The notes under the pieces are model-generated. The model did no database searches. It had not been told where the DNA came from and was given only the letters and a program-made list of their open reading frames with translations. Below, piece after piece: positions 7,046 to 13,963 of a stretch of 64,000 bases of DNA. Position 1 is the first letter of the stretch, and each line of letters starts with the position of its first letter. Origin of the DNA: Eubacterium sp. 1001713B170207_170306_E7 (GTDB taxonomy: Bacteria > Bacillota > Clostridia > Eubacteriales > Eubacteriaceae); NCBI RefSeq assembly GCF_015547515.1, contig NZ_JADMVE010000002.1, forward strand, positions 372,001-436,000, given 5' to 3'. The position numbers were made by a program, and so were the translations under genes.

Positions 7046-8478
7046 TCGTCTCCACCTCCAAAAAACATGTTAAAGGTTGACCATGCGAGCGAAAACAGAA
7101 AGATTAAAAAGATCAGGTTGCGTATCGCCGGCATGTAGTCATCCATGAAAGAAGTGTCCCCTTTTATTGGGATATCCTGATAACCAAAAATGTGGGTTGG
7201 GATATTGAAGCTAATTTCAATAGGGACAGGCTCGGCCTGAAATAGGGTCACCATACCGATAATATCACTTGGGAGTGAAAACGGAAATTTTTCACCGAGA
7301 TTATCAGGGACGGCGCTTAGGGCATCGAGGTTAAGACTCAAGGTTGGAATGAAAGCCGCTTTCATAAATTTCAAAAGACCGTCAAAGAAATCTCCGATAG
7401 GGTTGACCCAGCGATCACCGTTGTATTCTCCTTCTGGTGTCGGTGTGGGTTCTACGGGTGTTGGCGTGGGATCGGGAGTGTCGGTTGGTTCCTGATCAGG
7501 GGTTACGTCCTGGTAGCCGGGGATGTCGGGGAGCTCGTCCGTGTTCGGGTTGTATCCATCTGGCAAAGTGGGAAGTTCTTCCGGGGTTGGAGCGATGGTT
7601 AAGTTTTCTGTTTCTCCGTTGTAATAATTGTTTATGTTGTTGATGACCGTTTGGGGGAGACGGGTTGGGAGTTTTACTTTGTTGGCGGTTTTGGCGGTGA
7701 TATTAGAAACTAATTGTGCATTTAAGGTGCTTCCAGATACAGGAATACCATAAACGGCGCAAAGTACTTTTGCGTGTTGATCTAATTCAGGATAACAACT
7801 TGTAGAAAAAGTAACAGTGTAATAAGGCTCGGTCTTGCTTACAAAATAAGTAGAATTATATAATTTTGATATACCATCAGGATCCCAAACATAAAAAGAA
7901 CCTGTGCGATAATAATTCGGACGTGGCTCAGCACCGTTTTTAAACACAAAAGAATACATTCGGTCATCCGCAATTGTAAAGCTCGAACGCGCAAAAGAAG
8001 AATGTGTATAGGGATAATCAAAGCCATGTTCGACTCTCCAACCATCAACAAAACCTACCGTTCTGTTAGTAAAGGTATAGGTATACGGCCAGACCACATC
8101 TACCACCCCTTTTAGGACGGCGTACAAGGCTTTCCCGCTGTATTTGCTCCAGTCCACTTCCTCGCCGTTAAGAAGCTTCTGGTTGAGGTTCTGGAGAACG
8201 TTCATCTGATCATTATAGTCTTTAGGGTCGGGGAAAGCTGTCTGGAGGTTCGCTGTCCATTTTTCATTTATTTGATTCATTTGCTCAGGCGTATATAAAA
8301 CATTAGTTTGTACATAACGACCTGCTATCATCCCAGTTGTTAATAAAGCAGTAATACCAAGAAGCAAAGGTGATGCTTGTACTTTTTTAGGCTGAAAAAA
8401 GGGCATTATTGCAATAATAACCGCCAGTGCAACAGCCAATATTTTTAAATTAACAAATTTACTGATTTTAACATTCAT
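7042..8478 (-). CDS. pIII-like adsorption/attachment protein
   Basis: A 478-residue secreted protein. It has an N-terminal signal peptide (hydrophobic ILAVALAVIIAIMPF, then QPKKVQAS), an ectodomain of about 280 residues, a long proline/threonine/glutamate-rich spacer with TPTPVEPTPTPEGE, a further domain and a C-terminal membrane anchor (RNLIFLIFLFSLAWS). This is the architecture of filamentous-phage pIII, which binds the host receptor and ends assembly. ATG 8478 has a modest ribosome site, GAAGG. In a Gram-positive host the ectodomain would have to recognise a surface structure, so it is probably the host-range determinant. Confidence 0.75.
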   Translation of the reverse strand: MNVKISKFVNLKILAVALAVIIAIMPFFQPKKVQASPLLLGITALLTTGMIAGRYVQTNVLYTPEQMNQINEKWTANLQTAFPDPKDYNDQMNVLQNLNQKLLNGEEVDWSKYSGKALYAVLKGVVDVVWPYTYTFTNRTVGFVDGWRVEHGFDYPYTHSSFARSSFTIADDRMYSFVFKNGAEPRPNYYRTGSFYVWDPDGISKLYNSTYFVSKTEPYYTVTFSTSCYPELDQHAKVLCAVYGIPVSGSTLNAQLVSNITAKTANKVKLPTRLPQTVINNINNYYNGETENLTIAPTPEELPTLPDGYNPNTDELPDIPGYQDVTPDQEPTDTPDPTPTPVEPTPTPEGEYNGDRWVNPIGDFFDGLLKFMKAAFIPTLSLNLDALSAVPDNLGEKFPFSLPSDIIGMVTLFQAEPVPIEISFNIPTHIFGYQDIPIKGDTSFMDDYMPAIRNLIFLIFLFSLAWSTFNMFFGGGDD

Positions 8479-8574
8479 TTTTAAACCTTCTAAATAACGA
8501 TTTATTATCTTTACTTTATATACTATTAAATTTATAATTAATCTATACATATTATGAATAACAAGGGGGGCAAA

Positions 8575-9294
8575 ATGATTTTATATGCCATTATATTTTT
8601 ACTTCTTTTACCATTTTTAGTTCTGGCCGTTCAGCTTATTTTTGATAAAATTAAATACGATAAAACAGAATATTCAAAACAAACACACGCTTCTTTCCTA
8701 TCAGTACGTTTCGACAAAGGTAAATATGGCGAATACTTAACATATAATGAATTAAAAAAGATAGATGGTTATAAAAAATTTCTTTTTAATTGTTATATTC
8801 CTAAAGATGATAATAAAACAACTGAAATTGATTTAATCATGATTCACAATACAGGTTTATATATTTTTGAATCTAAAAACTATAGTGGTTGGATTTTTGG
8901 AAGTGAATTTCAAAAAAATTGGACACAAACACTTCCAAATGGCGGGAAAGTTCAAAAGGAACATTTTTTTAATCCTATCATTCAAAATAAAGGACACATA
9001 AAATGGATAACAAAATATCTATCAAATGAAACCAATCTTATATACCATTCAATCATTGTTTTTAGCAACCGTTGCACTTTAAAAAAGATCGATTTAAAAA
9101 CAAAAGAATCCATCGTTATAAAAAGAGAAGATGTTATAACCACAATAAAAAAAATAATAAATGACAGCCCAAACATACTTTCAAATAATACAATTGATCA
9201 ACTATATCAAAAACTTTTCCCACTAACACAAAAAACAGAAATAGAAAAATTACAACATATTGAGAATATCAAAAACAACTACAATATACTCTAA
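8575..9294 (+). CDS. NERD-domain membrane protein, phage cargo gene
   Basis: A 239-residue protein with an N-terminal membrane segment (residues 1-23). A nuclease-related NERD domain follows: GKYGEYLTYNEL, then TTEIDLIMIHNTGLYIFESKNYSGWIFG, with the D and the E/K pair of the fold, and a later W. ATG 8575 follows a G-run ribosome site; an in-frame ATG at 8554 is an alternative. It lies on the strand opposite to every phage structural gene, between the major coat and pIII-like genes. It behaves as an added cassette, possibly for host modulation or superinfection defence. Function is not known from sequence. Confidence 0.75.
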   Translation: MILYAIIFLLLLPFLVLAVQLIFDKIKYDKTEYSKQTHASFLSVRFDKGKYGEYLTYNELKKIDGYKKFLFNCYIPKDDNKTTEIDLIMIHNTGLYIFESKNYSGWIFGSEFQKNWTQTLPNGGKVQKEHFFNPIIQNKGHIKWITKYLSNETNLIYHSIIVFSNRCTLKKIDLKTKESIVIKREDVITTIKKIINDSPNILSNNTIDQLYQKLFPLTQKTEIEKLQHIENIKNNYNIL

Positions 9295-9314
9295 ATGATT
9301 ATTGATCTAATGTA

Positions 9315-9359
9315 AAAAACCTGTCTGCCAACCCGATGAGGAAGGCCGACAGGCTTTTT
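9315..9359. terminator. Bidirectional terminator between coat and cargo genes
   Basis: Stem CCTGTCTGCC (9320-9329) / GGCCGACAGG (9344-9353) has one mismatch, with A-run on the left and T-run on the right. It can end the NERD transcript and, on the minus strand, the major-coat transcript. M13 has a terminator at the same place, after gene VIII. Confidence 0.85.
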
Positions 9360-9372
9360 CATTTCAACAATC

Positions 9373-9537
9373 TTAACCTCTTTTACTCTTTCTAACGCCT
9401 TTCCAAACAACATCATAGAGCAGGAATAAGAAAGAAATACCAGCTGCAGCAGCAAGTACAATTAAAATTTCAGGGTTCATACTTGCCAAACCATCGGTAA
9501 AGATTTTAGTAATAGCATTTACACTACCTTCAGCCAT
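9373..9537 (-). CDS. Major coat protein (pVIII-like)
   Basis: A 54-residue protein MAEGSVNAITKIFTDGLASM... with a short amphipathic start. A single membrane helix follows (ILIVLAAAAGISFLFLLYDVVW) and the C-terminus, KGVRKSKRG, is strongly basic for contact with the packaged DNA. This is the layout of filamentous-phage major coat proteins. No separate cleavable signal peptide is evident. The start at 9537 has AAGGGGG upstream. It is last in a run of small membrane-protein genes and directly before the terminator at 9315-9359. Confidence 0.8.
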   Translation of the reverse strand: MAEGSVNAITKIFTDGLASMNPEILIVLAAAAGISFLFLLYDVVWKGVRKSKRG

Positions 9538-9551
9538 TTTGCCACCCCCTT

Positions 9552-9680
9552 TCAATGTCTAGACTTCCAAGCGGCTTTAAATAACGTATAAGCCCCAAAA
9601 CCCAAAGCCCAAGCACCTAAACCGCTCGAAAAACCAATGAGCATATAATCTACAAAAATTTGCATTAATTCCGGTGTCAT
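9552..9680 (-). CDS. Small phage membrane protein (pIX/pVII-like)
   Basis: A 42-residue protein starting MTPELMQIFVDYM with a central hydrophobic stretch rich in glycine and phenylalanine and a basic end, KAAWKSRH. Size, topology and position just before the major coat gene match the minor tip proteins pVII and pIX of M13. Its end abuts the ribosome site of the coat gene. Assigned by position and shape. Confidence 0.65.
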   Translation of the reverse strand: MTPELMQIFVDYMLIGFSSGLGAWALGFGAYTLFKAAWKSRH

Positions 9681-9689
9681 ATTGCACCC

Positions 9690-9797
9690 CTACTTGAGTA
9701 TCTTTGAGAGTTCCAAAGATACGATCAGGGCTAACAATGCACCAAAGATCAAACCTGCAGTTGAACATTCAGCTTGTATAATTTCCAGACCTGACAT
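9690..9797 (-). CDS. Small phage membrane protein (pVII/pIX-like)
   Basis: A 35-residue protein, MSGLEIIQAECSTAGLIFG then a hydrophobic helix to LSKILK. GGAGG lies 5 bases before ATG 9797 on the minus strand, which supports translation. With the 42-residue neighbour it makes the pair of minute tip proteins expected upstream of the major coat gene. Confidence 0.65.
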   Translation of the reverse strand: MSGLEIIQAECSTAGLIFGALLALIVSLELSKILK

Positions 9798-9823
9798 ATT
9801 GACCTCCAGTCGTTCCAATCTGG

Positions 9824-9897
9824 CGAAACCGACGGTTTCGGGCAAATGAATAAATTAGAAAAGTACGCTTTGCCAAGCTTTTCTAATTTTTCATTTG
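9824..9897. promoter_or_regulatory. Tandem hairpins in the phage genome (candidate origin/packaging or regulatory structure)
   Basis: CGAAACC (9824-9830) / GGTTTCG (9834-9840) forms a tight hairpin. Directly beside it a long stem runs from CAAATGAATAAATTAG (from 9843) to CTAATTTTTCATTTG (to 9897), about 20 bp with one bulge. The long stem overlaps the last codons of the 53-residue gene. Paired hairpins of this kind are typical of filamentous-phage origins, packaging signals or transcript-processing sites. The exact role is inferred. Confidence 0.5.
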
Positions 9898-10044
9898 TTC
9901 ACTGTATGCCTTTAGAAAGGAATACTGACTTTCCATATCTTCGAGAATCTGACAACTTATATCCCAAAGGGCATAACAGATAACGGCATTTTCTAAAATA
10001 GCGTCATATTTTTCTTGAACAGCAACTTTCTTACGTTTATCCAT
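9883..10044 (-). CDS. Small phage protein, 53 residues
   Basis: Starts MDKRKKVAVQEKYDAILENA. It is soluble, helical and charged, with no recognised family. It lies just downstream of the ssDNA-binding-like gene, so it belongs to the early or DNA-handling end of the phage gene set. Its 3' end forms one arm of the large hairpin at 9843-9897. Confidence 0.55.
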   Translation of the reverse strand: MDKRKKVAVQEKYDAILENAVICYALWDISCQILEDMESQYSFLKAYSEQMKN

Positions 10045-10056
10045 TTTTTCACCTTA

Positions 10057-10332
10057 TTAAGCTTGTTTTGCTTCTTTTTCTACGGGAATAATATTTACAA
10101 TCTTGCCTTTCAAGTTGGTAACAATATTGACGGTTTTACGCACAAGAGTACGCAAATCAATACCAAATTTATCTACCTGTTCTTTGGTTAACCATTTTGA
10201 ATCCGCAATAGCGCCAATAATGTTAGGGTTCGTATCATCAAGATAATTGAAATATAACCGGGTTCCCTGAATGCGCTTGCCTTTATCATCTGTGAAATCT
10301 ACCTCGTTAATACCTACAATAAAATATTCCAT
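10057..10332 (-). CDS. pV-like ssDNA-binding protein of the filamentous phage
   Basis: A 91-residue, strand-rich protein beginning MEYFIVGINEVDFTDDKGKR with basic and aromatic residues spread through it and an acidic-to-basic tail, VEKEAKQA. Its size and its place upstream of the small tip genes correspond to M13 gene V, the dimeric OB-fold protein that coats progeny single strands. AGGAG lies before ATG 10332; the longer frame to 10392 has no support. Assigned by synteny and shape, not by a clear signature. Confidence 0.65.
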   Translation of the reverse strand: MEYFIVGINEVDFTDDKGKRIQGTRLYFNYLDDTNPNIIGAIADSKWLTKEQVDKFGIDLRTLVRKTVNIVTNLKGKIVNIIPVEKEAKQA

Positions 10333-10352
10333 GTTTTTTCTCCTATTTTCTA

Positions 10353-10538
10353 TTATTTCTTTAATCCTGTAATCGCCACAGGGAATAAACAATCTAAAAT
10401 TCTAGTATGAATATCATGCGCAGTCTTAGAATAACAACATTTCTTTTCAATATCGTTATGATACAGACCTGTCATATACTGGGCAATTCCATAATCAATA
10501 ATTAAGTCCATTAGTTCTAATTTTTCTTTTGATTCCAT
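10353..10538 (-). CDS. Small phage protein, 61 residues
   Basis: MESKEKLELMDLIIDYGIAQ... is a helical soluble protein of unknown family. AGGAG 8 bases upstream of the start supports it. It is the first gene of the phage transcript and lies close to the right direct repeat, so it may act in replication or regulation. No motif identifies it. Confidence 0.6.
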   Translation of the reverse strand: MESKEKLELMDLIIDYGIAQYMTGLYHNDIEKKCCYSKTAHDIHTRILDCLFPVAITGLKK

Positions 10539-10613
10539 TTTGAAATCTCCTATCTGCCGCTTGTATTCTTTTTGCTTTATCTTATTTAAGCGGTCAATTA
10601 ATTATAGAACTTT

Positions 10614-10628
10614 CAAAAGCCTGCCTAA
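10614..10628 (+). repeat. Right 15-bp direct repeat (candidate attR core)
   Basis: CAAAAGCCTGCCTAA, identical to 4062-4076. It lies 17 bases beyond the stop of the DnaD-like gene and 75 bases upstream of the first phage gene. The right flank continues AATGTCC; the left copy continues GGTAAATGTC. Confidence 0.75.
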
Positions 10629-10645
10629 AATGTCCACCCGCTGTT

Positions 10646-11044
10646 CTATTTGTCCACAGCCTGTGGATAATCCACGTAGTCGTAGACCAGAATGCTCTGG
10701 CCGCCAAGGTTCTGGCGCGCTACCGGCGCCAGATTCCCGGCAAAGGGGAGAAGCGTATAGATGCCGCGGCTGTTTTTGACAGCAGGCTGATAGCGCAGGC
10801 GGCCCGCGTCCTCCAGCTGTGCGCGGGCACGGCTGAGGGTGCGGTAGCTGAGGCCAAGGTCCCGCTCCAGCTGGTGCGGGCTTACGACAAATTCTGCCCT
10901 TCATCTTCATTCACCGCCAAGGGTGGGCACCGCGCAGGCGTTATTGCGGTACATCAGGTAATGCCAGAGCATGTTGGCCGCTGCCGGCACCGGGTGGTCC
11001 CGGTGCCAGCCATAAAATTCCTTTACCTCGCGAATGTAGTTAAT
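10646..11044 (-). pseudogene. DnaD-like replication protein frame with two in-frame TGA codons and an ATT start
   Basis: One continuous frame of 133 codons encodes INYIREVKEFYGWHRDHPV, then LWHYLMYRNNACAV, then EFVVSPHQLERDLGLSYRTL and LEDAGRLRYQ. This is the N-terminal winged-helix domain of phage DnaD/replisome-organiser-like proteins. Two TGA codons fall in GGE-TGA-R-TGA-RAEF, where relatives carry a W-x-W pattern, so both stand at tryptophan positions. AGGAGG precedes an ATT, not ATG, at 11044. The reading frame is otherwise intact and two other tryptophans use TGG. It overlaps the end of the antirepressor gene. It is either a lightly decayed gene or one needing stop read-through. Confidence 0.65.
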
Positions 11045-11864
11045 GGGCTGCCTCCTTTTCCATAAACAGATGCATAAAATAAACCTGGCCCGCACTGGTA
11101 ATTCTGGGAACATGGAGCACCATGGGCCGCCGCCCCGGTAGGCGGTTGCCATGCTCGTCCCTTGGCCAGATCACCCGGATACACAGCTCGATGAGGCCGT
11201 CTGCCCTGGCCGTGGGGTGGTTCCAGCTGCCGGGCTGTACGCTCAGATACCCCAGCTGCCGCAGCTTTTCCATGAGCGCTTTGCGGCTCATGCCCTGGGA
11301 TCCCGCGGTTTTTAAAAGGTTTGCCATACCGTACATGCTGATGGTGCGGCTGTCGCCGGTCACCGCGTCGGCAAAGAGGATTTTTGGCCCGGCCAGGGCC
11401 AGCTGCTTTTCCAGCGCCTGTTTTTCGGAAAGGGCGGCCCGCAGGGAGCAGAGCAGTCTTGCACAGGCGTCCGGGTCGTTTTCCACCTGCTCCAGCACCT
11501 CCAGATCCATGTACGCGCCGTATTTGCGGATGCTCGGCAGAATCTGGCTGGTTACATAGTGCTTGAAGCGCCTGGCGGCAGGCAGCCGGCTGCCAAAGAT
11601 CAGGGCGTAGAGGCCCGACTCGTTGACCACTGTGGTGCGCTGGTAGCGCCCGTTGGAATCCAGGACGTAACGTTTGGTGACATCCCGGGGAGCCGTGTGG
11701 CGTTTGGCCGCCATGCGGGCGTTGGAATGGCCCAGCAGGACACAGATATCATTGAGGACAAAATAAACGGTGTGATCTTGGGCGTCGTACAGGGTGCGGA
11801 AGCTCTGATCGCCAAAGACCTGGGGCAGGCAGACCGGCGCGTAGCGTTTTTGTGACGTTGTCAT
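11040..11864 (-). CDS. BRO-family phage antirepressor
   Basis: A 274-residue protein. An N-terminal Bro-N domain covers residues about 20-115 (FRTLYDAQDHTVYFVLNDICVLLG, then VVNESGLYALIFGSRLPAARRFKHYVTSQILPSIRKYG). A C-terminal KilAC/ANT DNA-binding part follows, with ISMYGMANLLKTAGSQGMSRKALMEKLRQLGYLS. Such proteins relieve repression in prophages. ATG 11864 touches the stop of the upstream gene, so translation is coupled. It indicates that the minus-strand gene set on both sides of the provirus is itself phage- or plasmid-derived. Confidence 0.88.
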   Translation of the reverse strand: MTTSQKRYAPVCLPQVFGDQSFRTLYDAQDHTVYFVLNDICVLLGHSNARMAAKRHTAPRDVTKRYVLDSNGRYQRTTVVNESGLYALIFGSRLPAARRFKHYVTSQILPSIRKYGAYMDLEVLEQVENDPDACARLLCSLRAALSEKQALEKQLALAGPKILFADAVTGDSRTISMYGMANLLKTAGSQGMSRKALMEKLRQLGYLSVQPGSWNHPTARADGLIELCIRVIWPRDEHGNRLPGRRPMVLHVPRITSAGQVYFMHLFMEKEAAH

Positions 11865-12317
11865 TTAGGCTGCCTCCCTGGCGTTTTTGATGAGCATGGG
11901 AGCAATGCGGAGCAGCCAGCCCCTGTAAGCCCCCTGCTGGTCCTCCGTTAAATATGTTGCCGCGGCAATGAGCTTCCTGACGCTGTCTTTATTGATAAAG
12001 GCACGGAGCTGGTAACATTTAAGGTTATCCGGCTGCAGTACGGCTCTCAGGCTCACCGCGCCTGCCCCCAGCAGCCTGCGTACACGGTGCCTTGGCATGG
12101 AAAGCCCCAGCAGCCGCTCCACATCCCGCACGCCGTATAAAAGGCCCTCCGGCGTGTCAAGCAGCAGCACAGGCGCCATATGTGTATGAATGATCTGGTA
12201 GCACCGATCCTCCAGTGCGGTGCGTCCCCCGGTGCTGTTTAAAAGCCTTTCCAGCTCCTCAATGCGCTGTTCCGTTGTCTGCTTCGAATCCATTGTTTTT
12301 TTGAATGTGTTTGACAT
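11865..12317 (-). CDS. Hypothetical protein of the antirepressor operon
   Basis: 150 residues from ATG 12317, with AAGGA 8-9 bases upstream. The N-terminal stretch is predicted coiled (EQRIEELERLLNS). A later part (LLYGVRDVERLLGLSMPRHRVRRLLG) resembles a helix-turn-helix, so it may bind DNA. The family is not recognised. It is the first gene of the operon, with the repeat array at 12424-12538 upstream. Confidence 0.65.
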   Translation of the reverse strand: MSNTFKKTMDSKQTTEQRIEELERLLNSTGGRTALEDRCYQIIHTHMAPVLLLDTPEGLLYGVRDVERLLGLSMPRHRVRRLLGAGAVSLRAVLQPDNLKCYQLRAFINKDSVRKLIAAATYLTEDQQGAYRGWLLRIAPMLIKNAREAA

Positions 12318-12423
12318 TTTAAAGTTCCTTCCGGAACACCGGTGTTCTGTTTGTTTTTTTAAGCTTGAACCCATTGTAAACCGGTTTTTTAAAAAGCGCA
12401 AAAGGGCTTATGACCCCAAAAAA

Positions 12424-12538
12424 GGGGTGAAAAGGTAAAAAATGGACGGGTTTGGGGGTGAAAAAGTATCAGAAAGGGTGGAAAAGGAGAGGGATTGGGG
12501 GGAATGAGGGAAAAAATCAAGGGGAATGAAAAAATCTT
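12424..12538. repeat. Purine-rich, iteron-like repeats upstream of the antirepressor operon
   Basis: GGGGTGAAAAGGTA (12424-12437), GGGGTGAAAAAGTA (12456-12469) and AGGGTGGAAAAGGA (12475-12488) are near copies. They are followed by two GGGGAATGA...AAAAAATC copies (from about 12500 and 12521). The plus strand is almost free of pyrimidines here. The position, just ahead of an operon with an antirepressor and a replication protein, suggests binding sites or an origin. Confidence 0.45.
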
Positions 12539-12593
12539 TTAATAATGGGTATAACTATATTATGCGTAAATGCTTATAAAAAAACAAAAAAAC

Positions 12594-12622
12594 GTGACAA
12601 AATGTATCGAATAATGTATAAT
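12594..12622 (+). promoter_or_regulatory. Promoter of the ATPase/RloB-like pair
   Basis: GTGACA (12594-12599), a 17-bp spacer and TATAAT (12617-12622) lie about 22 bases before the ATPase start. The gene pair therefore has its own near-consensus promoter, as expected for an autonomous defence cassette. Confidence 0.7.
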
Positions 12623-12643
12623 TAATTCGAGGAGGTGGATAAA

Positions 12644-13963
12644 ATGTTTTCTGAATTATATTTAGAGAATTTTAAGTCGTTTGAAAAATTCAATGCTGAT
12701 TTTACTAAAATCAAGAATTTTCCTAAAAAAGCGATTGTTATTTATGGAGAAAATGGAGCGGGTAAATCAAACATCGTCTATGCATTTCAATTTTTACAGG
12801 AATCTATCCAAACGCTGGATTTTCAGATTCAATTCAATGAGTTGATGGATAAAGAAACAATTTATAAAAGTAAAAAAAGTTTGTTAAGATTTTTGTCAGA
12901 AACGCGTCCGATGGATTTTTTATCATTAGCGGAAGATTGTGTCATGGTGGATGCAGAAGGTAAAAGTGTCGTAGAATACCATTTTGTCATTGATGGTGCT
13001 GAAGGGAATTATCGACTGACTTTTGACACAGAAGGTGTAAAAGAGGAAAGCCTGTACTATAAAATAAAGACTTCACGGGGGGAACTTTTTAAAATTACAA
13101 ACGATAAGGTGATGCTCTCAAAAAGTGTATTTTATCATACAGAGTTAAGAGAAATGCTTGAGGAATTAATTCAGCAGTACTGGGGTAAGCACACCTTCTT
13201 ATCTATTCTGAATAAAGAGTTTAAGGAAAAGAATAAATCCTATTTTTCAAAACGGATCAATCAAAATTTTTTTAAAGTATTTTACTTTTTTAAAAGTTTT
13301 ATTACAAAATGCAAGAAATCTCATTCTATCTCACAGATTGGAGGTTTGCACTATCGGTTTTTAAATAGACTGGATGCTGGCAAAATACTTAAAAAAGAAG
13401 AAAAGACGCTGCAAACAAAAGAAGATGTTCTGAGAATTTTTTTAACAGCTTTAGTATCCGATATCAAAGATGTTTACTATAAAACGTGGCTTGCCGATGA
13501 TCCAGAATATATTGAATATGAATTAATGCTCAAAAAAAGAATCGGTAATCAGTTGAGAGACATCAGTATTCGTCTGGAATCAACAGGGACCATTAATTTG
13601 ATCGATCTGCTTGCGCCTGTTTTAGAAGCATATATTGGCAATACCGTCATTATTGATGAAGCCGATACCGGTATGCATGATCTTTTGTTTAATGAATTAA
13701 TTAAGCATGAAGTAGAGTCCATGGAAGGACAGATGATTCTTACAACACATAATACGACACTCTTAAATGAAATCAGCCACGAATATATTTATATTTTGTT
13801 ACTTGACGAAAATGGAAATAAAAAATTAGTAAGCTTAGGAGAATTTGAAAGAATTTATCCAAACCATAATGTTCAGACAAGATATTTAGAGGGACTCTAT
13901 GGAGGCGTGCCTTTTATTGGATATTTTGACTTTGAGGAAATTAAGGATGTTTTAAATGGATAA
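12644..13963 (+). CDS. AAA family ATPase of a two-gene defence-like system
   Basis: 439 residues of the SMC/ABC-like AAA_15/AAA_21 class. Walker A is YGENGAGKSNIVYAF near residue 35, Walker B NTVIIDEADTGMHD, followed by the histidine switch ILTTHNTTLLNE. The start has the typical ELYLENFKSFEKF. ATG 12644 has AGGAGG at 12630-12635; a GTG inside that site is not the start. The next gene overlaps by 8 bases and encodes an RloB-like protein. The pairing resembles RloA/RloB and AbiLi/AbiLii, where the ATPase senses infection and releases a TOPRIM-type effector. Low GC and mobile-element neighbours support horizontal origin. Confidence 0.85.
   Translation: MFSELYLENFKSFEKFNADFTKIKNFPKKAIVIYGENGAGKSNIVYAFQFLQESIQTLDFQIQFNELMDKETIYKSKKSLLRFLSETRPMDFLSLAEDCVMVDAEGKSVVEYHFVIDGAEGNYRLTFDTEGVKEESLYYKIKTSRGELFKITNDKVMLSKSVFYHTELREMLEELIQQYWGKHTFLSILNKEFKEKNKSYFSKRINQNFFKVFYFFKSFITKCKKSHSISQIGGLHYRFLNRLDAGKILKKEEKTLQTKEDVLRIFLTALVSDIKDVYYKTWLADDPEYIEYELMLKKRIGNQLRDISIRLESTGTINLIDLLAPVLEAYIGNTVIIDEADTGMHDLLFNELIKHEVESMEGQMILTTHNTTLLNEISHEYIYILLLDENGNKKLVSLGEFERIYPNHNVQTRYLEGLYGGVPFIGYFDFEEIKDVLNG

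Larger units (their letters stand above)
4062..10628. mobile_element. Inovirus-type (filamentous phage) provirus with IS30 transposase
   Basis: The segment between two perfect 15-bp direct repeats (4062-4076 and 10614-10628) holds, in minus-strand order, a 61-residue protein, an ssDNA-binding-like protein, four small proteins of which three are hydrophobic, a pIII-like adsorption protein, a pVI-like protein, a Zot/pI ATPase and an HUH replication protein. This is the coliphage M13 gene order V-VII-IX-VIII-III-VI-I with the replication gene last. No pIV secretin is present, as expected for a host without an outer membrane. The AT-rich composition contrasts with the GC-rich flanks. A NERD-domain gene on the plus strand and an IS30-family transposase are extra cargo. 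Confidence 0.85.

Noticed and set aside
9577..9768. 63-codon minus-strand open frame across the small coat genes
   Set aside because: It runs in another frame through two better-supported small genes (42 and 35 residues) that have ribosome sites and membrane helices.
11122..11855. Plus-strand open frames opposite the antirepressor gene
   Set aside because: The minus-strand BRO antirepressor has clear domains and explains the region; the plus frames have no family features.
12635..12643. GTG 12635 as start of the ATPase
   Set aside because: It overlaps the AGGAGG ribosome site that serves ATG 12644.
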